Source: an uncultured Actinomycetes bacterium (lineage in GTDB: Bacteria > Actinomycetota > Actinomycetes > Nanopelagicales > Nanopelagicaceae). From it: DNA of 20,471 nucleotides. The position numbers and the translations under genes are program-made. The notes beneath the pieces are model-generated. The model had not been told where the DNA came from. It saw only the letters and a program-made list of their open reading frames with translations, and ran no database searches. The DNA lies in contig CAJBLC010000034.1 in assembly GCA_903953805.1 (NCBI GenBank), forward strand, positions 1-20,471, read 5' to 3'. Of the stretch, positions 8,773 to 16,363 are shown piece after piece (position 1 is the stretch's first letter; every line of letters begins with the position of its first letter).

Positions 8773-9630
8773 TCGAACAAGGTCAATTCCGAGTGTGATC
8801 AGCGCTCCCCAGATAATAAAGAAGCCGATCCAACTTGCCACCGACATCTTCTCGTGGCGCACAACGACGCCGATCAGAAATTGCAGAGTTGGTGTGATGT
8901 ATTGAAGTAGGCCAATGATGGTAAATGGCAGGCGATTGCCAGAGCCATTGAAGAGCAGTAATGGAATTGCAGTCACAACGCCAGCGCCGACTAGGAGCAA
9001 GGTAAGCCCAGTCCCGTGACCAAAGTGAGATTTACCCTGATTAGCTAAGAGGAGTAAGTAGCCACCGTAAAAGGGGAGTGAGATGAGAGTCTCGATCGTC
9101 AGCCCCTGTAAAGCAGGTATAGCAAGCTGCTTTTTGATGACTCCATAGCTTCCCCAGGAGAGTGCGAGAGCGAAGGCGATCCATGGTGGCCGACCATAAT
9201 CGATGGTGAGTACAAGTACTCCCACGACTGCGATCCCAACGGAGAGCCATTGAAGTCTGCGCATCCTCTCTTTAAGGAGCAGGACACCGAAGGCGATGAT
9301 GATCAGCGGATTGATGTAATAACCAAGTGCACACTCAACGACATGGCCATGGTTGACGCCCCAGATATAGACGAGCCAGTTAATTGAGATGAGAAGTGAG
9401 GTGAGTGCCAACTTAAAGAAGGTCTTAGCGCTCTTCATGAGCGTCAATGTTGGAGTTAATTGGTGCAAGAGTGCGAGTGCAATGAAGCAGACAAGAAGTG
9501 TCCAGACAGATCGATGAGCAACAATCTCAACCGGACCTGATGGCTTCAGTAGCGGCCAATAAAGTGGGAAGAGACCCCAAATGCCGTAAGCGCTTACACC
9601 AAAGAGGAGACCGAGTTTGTAACTCTTCAT
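8734..9630 (-). CDS. rarD: RarD-type EamA/DMT family transporter
   Basis: Ten-helix inner-membrane protein of the drug/metabolite transporter superfamily, 298 residues. The N-terminus (GVSAYGIWGLFPLYW, then VEIVAHRSVWTLL) is the RarD pattern, and the second half has QYITPTLQFLIGV. The substrate of RarD proteins is not established; the old link to chloramphenicol resistance is weak. The ATG directly follows the yajQ TAA with no gap (TAAATG) and there is no recognisable Shine-Dalgarno sequence, so it is likely translated by coupling. Its last 39 bp are antisense to the end of the prenyl synthase gene. Confidence 0.88.
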   Translation of the reverse strand: MKSYKLGLLFGVSAYGIWGLFPLYWPLLKPSGPVEIVAHRSVWTLLVCFIALALLHQLTPTLTLMKSAKTFFKLALTSLLISINWLVYIWGVNHGHVVECALGYYINPLIIIAFGVLLLKERMRRLQWLSVGIAVVGVLVLTIDYGRPPWIAFALALSWGSYGVIKKQLAIPALQGLTIETLISLPFYGGYLLLLANQGKSHFGHGTGLTLLLVGAGVVTAIPLLLFNGSGNRLPFTIIGLLQYITPTLQFLIGVVVRHEKMSVASWIGFFIIWGALITLGIDLVRSSSSGNDRLTKV

Positions 9631-10122
9631 TTAGCGGTAGTTAGTAAATTGAACAGCAAACTCCCATGGATGATCTTTCACCATGGCGATTGCAGTTTGG
9701 AGATCATCACGGCTCTTGCTCGTGACACGAAGTTCATCGCCTTGGATCTGAGTCTTGAGAGACTTTGGTCCTTCATCGCGAAGTAGTTTGGCAATCTTCT
9801 TCGCATTCTCGGTTGAGATACCTTCTTTTAAGGTGCAGGCAATTTTGTAAGTCTTACCGCTGAGCTGTGGAGCACCAGCATCGAGGTGCTTGAGTGAGAC
9901 GCCACGCTTTACCAATTTATCCTTGAGTACTTCCAAGGCGGCCTTCGCCTTCTCTTCAGTATCAGCTTCAATATTGATCTTGCCCGTGCTCTTTTCGAGC
10001 TTCGTTCCGGTATTTTTAAAATCAAAGCGGGTATCGATTTCGCGCTCGGCCTGGTTAAAGGCGTTATCTACTTCCATCTCATCGATCTTTGAGACGATAT
10101 CGAAGCTGGAATCAGCTGCCAT
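9631..10122 (-). CDS. yajQ: YajQ family nucleotide-binding protein
   Basis: Cytoplasmic protein of 163 residues, the normal YajQ length, made of two ferredoxin-like domains. Signatures are SFDIVSKIDEMEVDNAFNQA at the N-terminus, then RFDFKNTGT, and KKIAKLLRDEGPKSLKTQIQGDELRV in the second half. Family members bind nucleotides or RNA, and some bind cyclic di-GMP; no specific role can be assigned here. A strong AGGAGG lies six to seven bases before the ATG, inside the last codons of the upstream permease gene, whose TAA abuts this ATG. It is therefore the best-translated member of this three-gene unit by start signals. Confidence 0.93.
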   Translation of the reverse strand: MAADSSFDIVSKIDEMEVDNAFNQAEREIDTRFDFKNTGTKLEKSTGKINIEADTEEKAKAALEVLKDKLVKRGVSLKHLDAGAPQLSGKTYKIACTLKEGISTENAKKIAKLLRDEGPKSLKTQIQGDELRVTSKSRDDLQTAIAMVKDHPWEFAVQFTNYR

Positions 10123-11565
10123 TTACTGTGCCTCCTGAGTGCGAATTGCTGTGCGTGAAAGGGCGATGTGTCCTACGAATCCTACGATGAGAGCGAAGAT
10201 GATTCCGACGTTTGCGAAGGCCCATGGACCGGTTTTTCCACCGATCGCACCCATGAAATAGCCCTGCCACGAGAGCCAGGATGCCATGGTGTTGGTGACG
10301 AAGCCCCAACCAATAATCGAACCAACGAGAACGAGGCCAATGCTGCGCAGGTTATAGGTGCCATAACGGCCCGAGTCGGTGAAGAGATCTGCCTCGTTGT
10401 AATCGCGCTTGCGCATAAGTACATCGGCAACGAAGATCGCAGACCACACTGCGACCGGAACTCCGAGTGTGATGATGAAGCCTTGGAATGGCAGGAAGAA
10501 GTTCTTGGAGATCCAGACGATATAGATCGTTCCGATCGCCATGAACGTTCCATCAATACCGGCAGCAACGTGGCGCTTAACAGGCAACCCAATCGAAACG
10601 AGAGTGATTCCCGATGAATAGAGATCGAGAATGGCGCCACCAACTAGGCCTAGCACAGCAACAATCGCAAAGGGAATGAGATACCACGTAGGAAGTTCTT
10701 TTGTGAGAGCGCCAATCGGATCGCCAGCGATTGCATCACTCAATGATTTAGAACTTCCTGCAAGCAATGATCCATAAATAACTAGTATTACTGGAACGAT
10801 TGATGCTCCGAAGACAGTCCAAGTCACAACACCTTTGCTTGAGGTCTTGCGCGGTAGGTATCGTGAATAATCCGCCGCTGAATTAACCCAGCCCAGCCCA
10901 ATTCCAGTTATTCCAAAGATGATCGCACCAACAAATCCTTGAATATTTCCGGATTTAATGGCGCTCACGCTATGCCACGAGATCTTTGAAACGGTTAGGG
11001 CGATATACCCAATTGTCAGAACGATCGTTGCACTCGTGAGCCACCGTTGAATCTTCATAATCATCTGAAATCCGAGAACTCCACCGAAGATTGTTAGGCC
11101 AGCGGCAAAGAGAAAACCAATAACTCCGGCGAGATTGTGGTTGATATGGCCGACGCGGGCGAGCACGGTCTGAGTCGCAAGCGTTGCGAGTGAGACCAAA
11201 ATCGTCTCCCATCCGACAAAGGTGAGGTAGGAGAGCAGACCCGGAAGGCGATTGCCCTTCACACCAAAGGCAGCCCTAGAGAGGGTCATGGTTGGGGCGT
11301 TTGAGCGCTTACCTGCGAGGGAGGAGATCGCCACTACTAAGAATGAACCAACCGTCCCGATGATCGCCGCGAGAGTTGCCTGCCAGAAGGAGATCCCAAA
11401 GCCGAGGAAGAAGGAGCCGTAGGAGAGGGCTAAGAGGCTGACATTGCCAGCTGCCCACGGCCAGAAGAGAGAGCGGGCAGTGCCACCGCGCTCTGACTCA
11501 GAGATGATGTTGATGCCATTGAGTTCTAGTCGCCCTGAATCGGCCGCGCCCCGTTGTGTGGTCAT
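10123..11565 (-). CDS. NCS1-family cytosine/purine permease
   Basis: Secondary transporter for nucleobases or related compounds, 480 residues and about 12 transmembrane helices. The N-terminus has GINIISESERGGTARSLFWPW, the amphipathic entry typical of the purine-cytosine branch of NCS1, followed by NVSLLALSYG and later WVNSAADYSRYLP. The C-terminal polar tail ends shortly before the yajQ start. Members carry cytosine, purines, uracil, allantoin or thiamine, so the exact substrate is open. Position favours nucleobases: it shares a 65-bp divergent control region with deoC and sits next to the nucleoside catabolism cluster. The ATG at 11565 has no Shine-Dalgarno sequence but follows a -10 hexamer by six bases, which suggests a leaderless mRNA. 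Confidence 0.9.
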   Translation of the reverse strand: MTTQRGAADSGRLELNGINIISESERGGTARSLFWPWAAGNVSLLALSYGSFFLGFGISFWQATLAAIIGTVGSFLVVAISSLAGKRSNAPTMTLSRAAFGVKGNRLPGLLSYLTFVGWETILVSLATLATQTVLARVGHINHNLAGVIGFLFAAGLTIFGGVLGFQMIMKIQRWLTSATIVLTIGYIALTVSKISWHSVSAIKSGNIQGFVGAIIFGITGIGLGWVNSAADYSRYLPRKTSSKGVVTWTVFGASIVPVILVIYGSLLAGSSKSLSDAIAGDPIGALTKELPTWYLIPFAIVAVLGLVGGAILDLYSSGITLVSIGLPVKRHVAAGIDGTFMAIGTIYIVWISKNFFLPFQGFIITLGVPVAVWSAIFVADVLMRKRDYNEADLFTDSGRYGTYNLRSIGLVLVGSIIGWGFVTNTMASWLSWQGYFMGAIGGKTGPWAFANVGIIFALIVGFVGHIALSRTAIRTQEAQ

Positions 11566-11571
11566 TGCCGC

Positions 11572-11577
11572 AGTCTA
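11572..11577 (-). promoter_or_regulatory. -10 element of leaderless promoter for NCS1 permease
   Basis: On the minus strand TAGACT (matches TANNNT) lies exactly six bases before the ATG at 11565. Transcription would start at or within a base of the start codon, the arrangement of actinobacterial leaderless genes. No good -35 hexamer is visible at 16-18 bases upstream; that place is occupied by the palindrome at 11586-11599. Confidence 0.55.
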
Positions 11578-11585
11578 ACGCCAGT

Positions 11586-11599
11586 GCCAATCAATTGGC
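11586..11599. promoter_or_regulatory. Perfect 14-bp palindrome between divergent promoters
   Basis: GCCAAT-CA-ATTGGC, a perfect inverted repeat with 6-bp arms around a 2-bp centre, sits in the 65-bp gap between the permease gene and deoC. It overlaps the proposed -35 hexamer of deoC and occupies the -35 zone of the permease promoter. A dimeric repressor or activator bound here could control both genes. The symmetry is seen directly; the operator role is inferred. Confidence 0.5.
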
Positions 11600-11624
11600 T
11601 TGCCCTCTGAGTTACGGCTAGATT
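11595..11624 (+). promoter_or_regulatory. deoC promoter, apparently leaderless
   Basis: The -35 is TTGGCT (11595-11600), then an 18-bp spacer, then the -10 TAGATT (11619-11624); each hexamer matches four of six consensus bases. The -10 ends six bases before the deoC ATG, so the predicted first transcribed base is the A of ATG or next to it. No Shine-Dalgarno sequence is present, in agreement with a leaderless mRNA. Confidence 0.55.
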
Positions 11625-11630
11625 GAAGAA

Positions 11631-12317
11631 ATGGAGACCAGCAAATACACACTCGCACAAGTCGCTAAGACGATCGATTCCGCGCTCTTAAAGCCCGAGA
11701 TGACGATTGCCGAAGTTATTGCCGGATGTGAGATGGCGAAGAAATATCACGTCGCATCGATCTGTTGTCGGCCAGCGGATGTCGCCCTTGTTGCGGAACA
11801 ACTCAAAGGTAGTGACGTTCTTGTTGGCACCGTTGTTGGTTTTCCTCACGGCTCCTCTTCAACAAAGGTGAAGGTCTTCGAGACTGCGCTCGCTGTTGAA
11901 GAAGGTGCTGTTGAGATCGATATGGTAATCAATATTGGTTACATGAAATCTGGAATGTATGACGAAGTTCGCGATGAGATTGCTGCGGTAGTAAAAGCAG
12001 CAGCGGGAAATCCAGTGAAAGTTATTTTGGAGAATGCCTACCTCACCAAAGAAGAGATCGTGAAAGCTTGCCACCTCTCAGAAGAGGCTGGCGCACATTA
12101 TGTGAAGACATCGACTGGCTTTGCTCCGACTGGAGCGCTCCTTGAAGATGTGAAACTTATGCGCGCATCCGTATCACCGAAGATGAAGGTAAAGAGCGCA
12201 GGCGGCGTAAAAAATCTCGATATGTTGCTCGAATTTATGGATGCTGGCGTTGATCGCTCAGGAGCAAGTGCAACGGCTGCAATGCTCGACGAGTACATCG
12301 CGCGCTTCGGGGCTTAA
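11631..12317 (+). CDS. deoC: Deoxyribose-phosphate aldolase
   Basis: Cleaves 2-deoxyribose-5-phosphate to glyceraldehyde-3-phosphate and acetaldehyde, the last step of deoxynucleoside breakdown; cytosolic TIM barrel of 228 residues. The Schiff-base lysine is Lys159 in YVKTSTGF, the second catalytic lysine is Lys188 in KVKSAGGVK, and the conserved Asp98 is in EIDMVINIG. SICCRP and VGFPHG near the N-terminus are also typical. It is the only plus-strand gene of the nucleoside locus, divergent from the NCS1 permease and convergent to add with a 9-bp gap. The ATG at 11631 is set by the -10 element six bases upstream. All catalytic residues are present. Confidence 0.96.
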   Translation: METSKYTLAQVAKTIDSALLKPEMTIAEVIAGCEMAKKYHVASICCRPADVALVAEQLKGSDVLVGTVVGFPHGSSSTKVKVFETALAVEEGAVEIDMVINIGYMKSGMYDEVRDEIAAVVKAAAGNPVKVILENAYLTKEEIVKACHLSEEAGAHYVKTSTGFAPTGALLEDVKLMRASVSPKMKVKSAGGVKNLDMLLEFMDAGVDRSGASATAAMLDEYIARFGA

Positions 12318-12331
12318 CCCGAAACTTTATT
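12306..12331 (+). terminator. Weak intrinsic terminator candidate after deoC
   Basis: TTCGGG (12306-12311) pairs perfectly with CCCGAA (12318-12323). The six-base loop contains the deoC stop codon, and an imperfect T-rich run (CTTTATT) follows on the plus strand. The stem is short, and the reverse orientation has no T run, so it could only serve deoC. It may equally be chance. Confidence 0.3.
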
Positions 12332-13418
12332 CAGCTGCGATCTTTGCATACGCAGGCTTCACGATAGTTTCGATGATAGCCAAACGCTCTTCAAAGGGAA
12401 TAAATGCGCTCTTTAAGGCATTCACCGTCACGCGCTGAAGGTCTTCAAAGGTCCAATCAAAGGCATCGACGACCTGGTTCATCTCATGGCTCATGGATGT
12501 TCGGCTCATGAGGCGATTATCAGTATTGAGCGTAACCCGGAAGCGGAGTTTCTCGAGGAGTCCGATCGGGTGTGAGTGAATATCTTTCGCGGCTCCGGTC
12601 TGAAGGTTTGAAGTTGGGCAGAGTTCCAGTGGAATGCGACGATCGCGAACGTATGAAGAAAGTAGTCCAAGCTTTGGCTCGCCACCGCTGAGATCGATAT
12701 CGTCGACGATGCGAACGCCATGGCCTAAACGCTCAGTGCCACACATCTGAATCGCCTGCCAGATGGAGGGGAGCCCAAAGGCCTCACCGGCATGAATGGT
12801 GAAGTGGGCATTCTCTTCACGGAGATAATTGAATGCTTCGAGATAATCAGATGGCGGGAAGCCATCTTCTGGCCCAGCGATATCGAATCCAACGACGCCT
12901 TGGTCTCGGAACTGAACAACTTTACGTGCTACCTCATTAGCAAAATCATTTTGGCGAAGTGCGCAGAGCAGTTGAACAACGCGAATGGTGAAGCCTTCTG
13001 CCTTTGCATCCGCCATTCCAATTCGGAATCCCTCAGTGGTTGCCTCAATAACTTGGTCGAGCGTTAGCCCTTTTTTAGTGAAGAGTTCTGGCGCACCACG
13101 AACTTCTGCGTAGACAACTCCATCACGAGCAAGATCAATGACACATTCACGGGCGACGCGAATGATCGCTTCACGGGTCTGCATGACTGCGATCGTGTGA
13201 TCGAATGTTACGAGATATTTTTCAAGTGAACCTGAGTTACATGAATCTTCAAACCAATCAGCTAACTCTTCTGCATCTGTTGAAGGCAGTGGATAGTTAA
13301 TCTCGGCCGCCAGATCGATGATGGTCTGTGGGCGTAAGCCGCCATCGAGATGATCGTGTAGGAGTGCCTTTGGCACGCGCTTAATTTGATCCCGAGTGGG
13401 CTTTGCTGTGAGAGTCAT
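12327..13418 (-). CDS. add: Adenosine deaminase
   Basis: Hydrolytic deamination of adenosine and deoxyadenosine to inosine and deoxyinosine, in the cytosol; 363 residues, normal length. Zinc ligands are visible as His21 and His23 in HDHLDGG, His209 in IHAGEAFG (with catalytic Glu212) and Asp300 in LNTDNRLMS. His233 in ERLGHGVRI is the catalytic histidine. The TDN instead of TDDP motif is usual in the actinobacterial branch. It is the last gene of the minus-strand nucleoside cluster; its ATG lies one base after the deoA TGA, with a GAAGG five bases upstream. Nine bases separate its stop from that of convergent deoC. Confidence 0.95.
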   Translation of the reverse strand: MTLTAKPTRDQIKRVPKALLHDHLDGGLRPQTIIDLAAEINYPLPSTDAEELADWFEDSCNSGSLEKYLVTFDHTIAVMQTREAIIRVARECVIDLARDGVVYAEVRGAPELFTKKGLTLDQVIEATTEGFRIGMADAKAEGFTIRVVQLLCALRQNDFANEVARKVVQFRDQGVVGFDIAGPEDGFPPSDYLEAFNYLREENAHFTIHAGEAFGLPSIWQAIQMCGTERLGHGVRIVDDIDLSGGEPKLGLLSSYVRDRRIPLELCPTSNLQTGAAKDIHSHPIGLLEKLRFRVTLNTDNRLMSRTSMSHEMNQVVDAFDWTFEDLQRVTVNALKSAFIPFEERLAIIETIVKPAYAKIAAE

Positions 13419-13419
13419 A

Positions 13420-14715
13420 TCAACCTTCGATTCGTTCGATGATGAGCGGAAGACGTTCTACCTTCTCACCTGTTGCTGAAATCTTTGTGGATCCCTGGAG
13501 AATTTCTAATGCACGTTCGAAGCGTGCTGGTTCATCGGTGTGAAGAGTGAAGAGTGGCTGGCCAGCGGTGACCTGATCACCGGGCTTCGCATGCATCTCA
13601 ATGCCTGCACCTGCTTGTACGGCTTCGCCTTGGCGAGAACGGCCTGCGCCTAAGCGCCACGCGGCTACGCCGACCTTCATGGCATCCATGGCGATAAGTT
13701 CACCACTGCTATCAGCGGTAACAATATGTTGCTCCTTCGCCACTGGCAGATCCGCATCAGGATCTCCGCCTTGGGCAGAGATCATCCGGCGCCAATGGTC
13801 CATTGCGGCACCATTTTTGAGTGCATCAGCAGGATCCACGAGTGGTGTGATCTTTGCGGCCTCGAGCATCTCGCGCGCAAGAATCAAGGTCAGTTCAACG
13901 ACATCCGATGGTCCACCGCCGGCAAGGACTTCAACGGATTCGCGAACTTCAAGAGCATTTCCGGCAGTGAGTCCCAGTGGAACATCCATCGCGGTAATAA
14001 GTGCCGTGGTTTTAACGCCAGCGCGAGTTCCAAGTTCGACCATTACCTTGGCAAGTTCACGAGCCTTAAGTGGATCGCTCATAAATGCTCCGCTACCGGT
14101 CTTTACATCAAGAACTAGTGCAGATGTTCCTTCGGCGATCTTCTTACTCATAATGCTCGATGCAATAAGTGGAATCGCTTCAACAGTAGATGTCACATCG
14201 CGAAGTGCATAGAGCTTCTTATCGGCAGGGGCTAAACCAGCTCCGGCTGCGCAGATAACCGCTCCCACATCTTGAAGAACTTTAAGCATCTCGTCGTTTG
14301 AGAGTGATGCGCGCCAACCCGGGATCGATTCAAGTTTGTCGAGTGTTCCACCGGTGTGGCCGAGCCCGCGTCCTGATAATTGAGGAACTGCGCCGCCGCA
14401 GGCCGCTACAAGTGGTGCAAGAGGAAGCGTGATCTTGTCACCGACTCCACCAGTTGAATGTTTATCAACTGTTGGTCGTGAAACCTTCGACCAATTCATT
14501 CGCTCACCTGAGTTGATCATCGCATCAGTCCAGCGAGAGATCTCACGAGAGTTCATCCCGTTGAGCAAGATCGCCATTAAGAGCGCGGACATCTGTTCGT
14601 CAGCAACGACACCACGTGTGTAGGCGTCGATCACCCAATCAATCTGAGGATCGGTTAACTCGTTGCGATCACGCTTTGCACTAATAATCTCAACGGCTGC
14701 AAATTTCTCACTCAT
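13420..14715 (-). CDS. deoA: Thymidine / pyrimidine-nucleoside phosphorylase
   Basis: Phosphorolysis of thymidine (perhaps also uridine and deoxyuridine) to the base and (deoxy)ribose-1-phosphate; 431 residues. Domain order is the family's: small helical domain (about 1-65), then the phosphate-binding KHSTGG (85-90) and SGRGLGHTGGT (114-124). The base-binding residues Arg172, Ser187 and Lys191 lie in LYALRDVTSTV...SSIMSKK, and a C-terminal barrel-sandwich domain follows. From sequence alone, strict thymidine phosphorylase and broader pyrimidine-nucleoside phosphorylase cannot be separated. The start overlaps the cdd stop (ATGA). Its sugar-phosphate product needs phosphopentomutase before DeoC can act; that gene is not in this window. 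Confidence 0.94.
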   Translation of the reverse strand: MSEKFAAVEIISAKRDRNELTDPQIDWVIDAYTRGVVADEQMSALLMAILLNGMNSREISRWTDAMINSGERMNWSKVSRPTVDKHSTGGVGDKITLPLAPLVAACGGAVPQLSGRGLGHTGGTLDKLESIPGWRASLSNDEMLKVLQDVGAVICAAGAGLAPADKKLYALRDVTSTVEAIPLIASSIMSKKIAEGTSALVLDVKTGSGAFMSDPLKARELAKVMVELGTRAGVKTTALITAMDVPLGLTAGNALEVRESVEVLAGGGPSDVVELTLILAREMLEAAKITPLVDPADALKNGAAMDHWRRMISAQGGDPDADLPVAKEQHIVTADSSGELIAMDAMKVGVAAWRLGAGRSRQGEAVQAGAGIEMHAKPGDQVTAGQPLFTLHTDEPARFERALEILQGSTKISATGEKVERLPLIIERIEG

Positions 14716-15104
14716 GAGGTGAGGTTATCTGGTCCAAAAGCCCATGGCAGCATCGTTGACATTGGAGTAGGGCCGTCAGGAGTCATGAAGAGGAGCTCAT
14801 TTCCACCATGCTCGAAGAGAAGTTGGCGGCAACGGCCACATGGTGAGAGGAAATTCCCTTGGCTATCAACGCAGACTGCTGCGATTAAGCGCCCGCCACC
14901 TGTCGCGGTGAGATTCGAGACTAACCCGCATTCAGCGCAGAGGCCGAGCCCATATGAAGCATTCTCAACATTGCAGCCCGTCACAATTCGTCCATCAGAG
15001 ACAAGTGCTGCGACTCCAACTGGAAACTTTGAATAAGGCGCATATGCCTTCTTCATGATCGCCTTTGCTTCAGCATGGAGAAGGTCCCAATTGATCTCAC
15101 TCAT
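14712..15104 (-). CDS. cdd: Cytidine deaminase
   Basis: Zinc-dependent deamination of cytidine and deoxycytidine to uridine and deoxyuridine, supplying substrate to the phosphorylase encoded next; 130 residues, the homotetrameric short form. Zinc ligands are Cys56, Cys89 and Cys92, with the proton-shuttling Glu58, in CAEC and PCGRC. The substrate-binding segment GCNVENASYG is present. Its ATG overlaps the TAA of the upstream permease gene by one base, and GTGGAGG nine bases upstream, inside that gene, is a good Shine-Dalgarno sequence. The 3' end shares ATGA with deoA. Confidence 0.96.
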   Translation of the reverse strand: MSEINWDLLHAEAKAIMKKAYAPYSKFPVGVAALVSDGRIVTGCNVENASYGLGLCAECGLVSNLTATGGGRLIAAVCVDSQGNFLSPCGRCRQLLFEHGGNELLFMTPDGPTPMSTMLPWAFGPDNLTS

Positions 15105-16363
15105 TAGTGTGAACCTCCACGGCTGTAATGGATGCCATCTGCCTTTGGAGCGCGAACGCGACCCACGAGCCCTGAGACAGCAATGATGGTGGCGATATAT
15201 GGAAGCATCAACATAAATTCAGATGGAATCGATACTCCGATGATTGAGAGCGTGCCCTGCAAGTTATCAGCAAATCCAAATAAGAGCGCCGCGCTGACGG
15301 CTCCCATTGGTGTCCACTTACCGAAAATAAGAGCGGCAAGGGCGATAAAACCTGCACCTGCAGTCATCTCTTTGCTGAAGCTACCAACCGAACCAATCGT
15401 GAAGTAAGCACCACCGAGTCCTGAGACAAGTCCAGCGATAAGAACATTTCGGAAACGGAGTTTGTTGACATCGATGCCGACGCTATCTGCAGCAGTGGGA
15501 TGTTCACCAACAGCACGAGTACGTAAGCCCCACTTAGTCTTGAAGAGTGAGTAGGTAATAACTGCAACAATCAGATACATCATGTAAACGATGATCGTCT
15601 GATTGAAGAAGATCGGTCCGATAATTGGCAACTTACCGAGCACAGGAATTTCGATATGGGAGAAGGAAGGACCCGAGTTCCAGGTTGCCTGATATGGAAT
15701 CAAGAGCTTCTTATAAAGGAAGTCAGTGAGGCCAATGACGAGAACATTGAGAACGAAGCCAAGAATTACTTGATCCACTGAGAACTTAATTGCGAATGTT
15801 GCGAGCAACAATGAAATCAGAGCTCCGGCAAGCGGCGCAACAAGAAGTCCCCACGATGTCTTATGAGTAAGGCTTGCGATGACTCCAGAGGCAAAGGCCC
15901 CGGCGAGAAGTTGGCCTTCAATGGCGATATTGATAACGCCAGAGCGCTCGCAAATCAGACCGGACATGGAGCCAAAGACGAGCGGAACCGCCAGTAAGAG
16001 CGTGCCTTGGAGCATGCCGGTAAGAGGGATGAATTTTCCGGCGGCTGCCCAGCAGAGGAAGCTCAGAAGAAGTGAGAGGCTAGCAACGGCGGTGCCGATT
16101 GCCGGGCTCTTCTTGGAACGAACAAGGAAGATTCCGACCGCTGAACCAATTGCTCCAAGGATCGAGAATAAGAATGAACCACTCTGCGAACCGATGACCC
16201 ATTGGTGAATAAGCACCCATTCGTGTCCGAGGGTAAAGCCAAAGGTGGTTGGCGCGTTTGCCTTATTACCAAAGCCAAAGGAATAGAGCTCAAACATAGA
16301 GAGAATGAGAAGTACGGCAAGGAGTCTAAATTGGCGGCGTTGCGCTGCTGTCATTGTTCGCAT
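15104..16363 (-). CDS. Nucleoside ABC transporter permease 2 (NupQ/YufQ-like)
   Basis: Second membrane subunit of a BMP-dependent nucleoside importer (BPD_transp_2 family), with about ten hydrophobic segments. Typical stretches are PLVFGSMSGLICERSGVINIAIEGQ (here split around residues 130-155), RTRAVGEHPTAADSVGIDV and the C-terminal GFADNLQ. The ATG at 16363 is preferred because it forms TAATG with the stop of the upstream permease gene, the junction type used throughout this window; it gives 419 residues. A second ATG at 16375 would add four residues (MERV), but the GAAGGG lies only about one base from it. Neighbouring cdd, deoA and add support nucleosides as the substrate. An unusually long N-terminal part (about 110 residues, three helices) precedes the conserved core. 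Confidence 0.88.
   Translation of the reverse strand: MRTMTAAQRRQFRLLAVLLILSMFELYSFGFGNKANAPTTFGFTLGHEWVLIHQWVIGSQSGSFLFSILGAIGSAVGIFLVRSKKSPAIGTAVASLSLLLSFLCWAAAGKFIPLTGMLQGTLLLAVPLVFGSMSGLICERSGVINIAIEGQLLAGAFASGVIASLTHKTSWGLLVAPLAGALISLLLATFAIKFSVDQVILGFVLNVLVIGLTDFLYKKLLIPYQATWNSGPSFSHIEIPVLGKLPIIGPIFFNQTIIVYMMYLIVAVITYSLFKTKWGLRTRAVGEHPTAADSVGIDVNKLRFRNVLIAGLVSGLGGAYFTIGSVGSFSKEMTAGAGFIALAALIFGKWTPMGAVSAALLFGFADNLQGTLSIIGVSIPSEFMLMLPYIATIIAVSGLVGRVRAPKADGIHYSRGGSH

Noticed and set aside
10168..10617. 149-codon acidic open frame antisense to the NCS1 permease
   Set aside because: The composition (many Asp, Glu, Arg, Asn) mirrors hydrophobic codons read in antisense. It has no start signals or recognisable domain.
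13601..14212. Long open frame (203 codons) antisense to deoA, and similar long antisense frames over cdd, the permeases and the ATPase
   Set aside because: The translations are rich in Ser, Ala, Pro and Arg without family features. They lie wholly opposite well-recognised genes, the pattern of shadow frames produced by codon bias.
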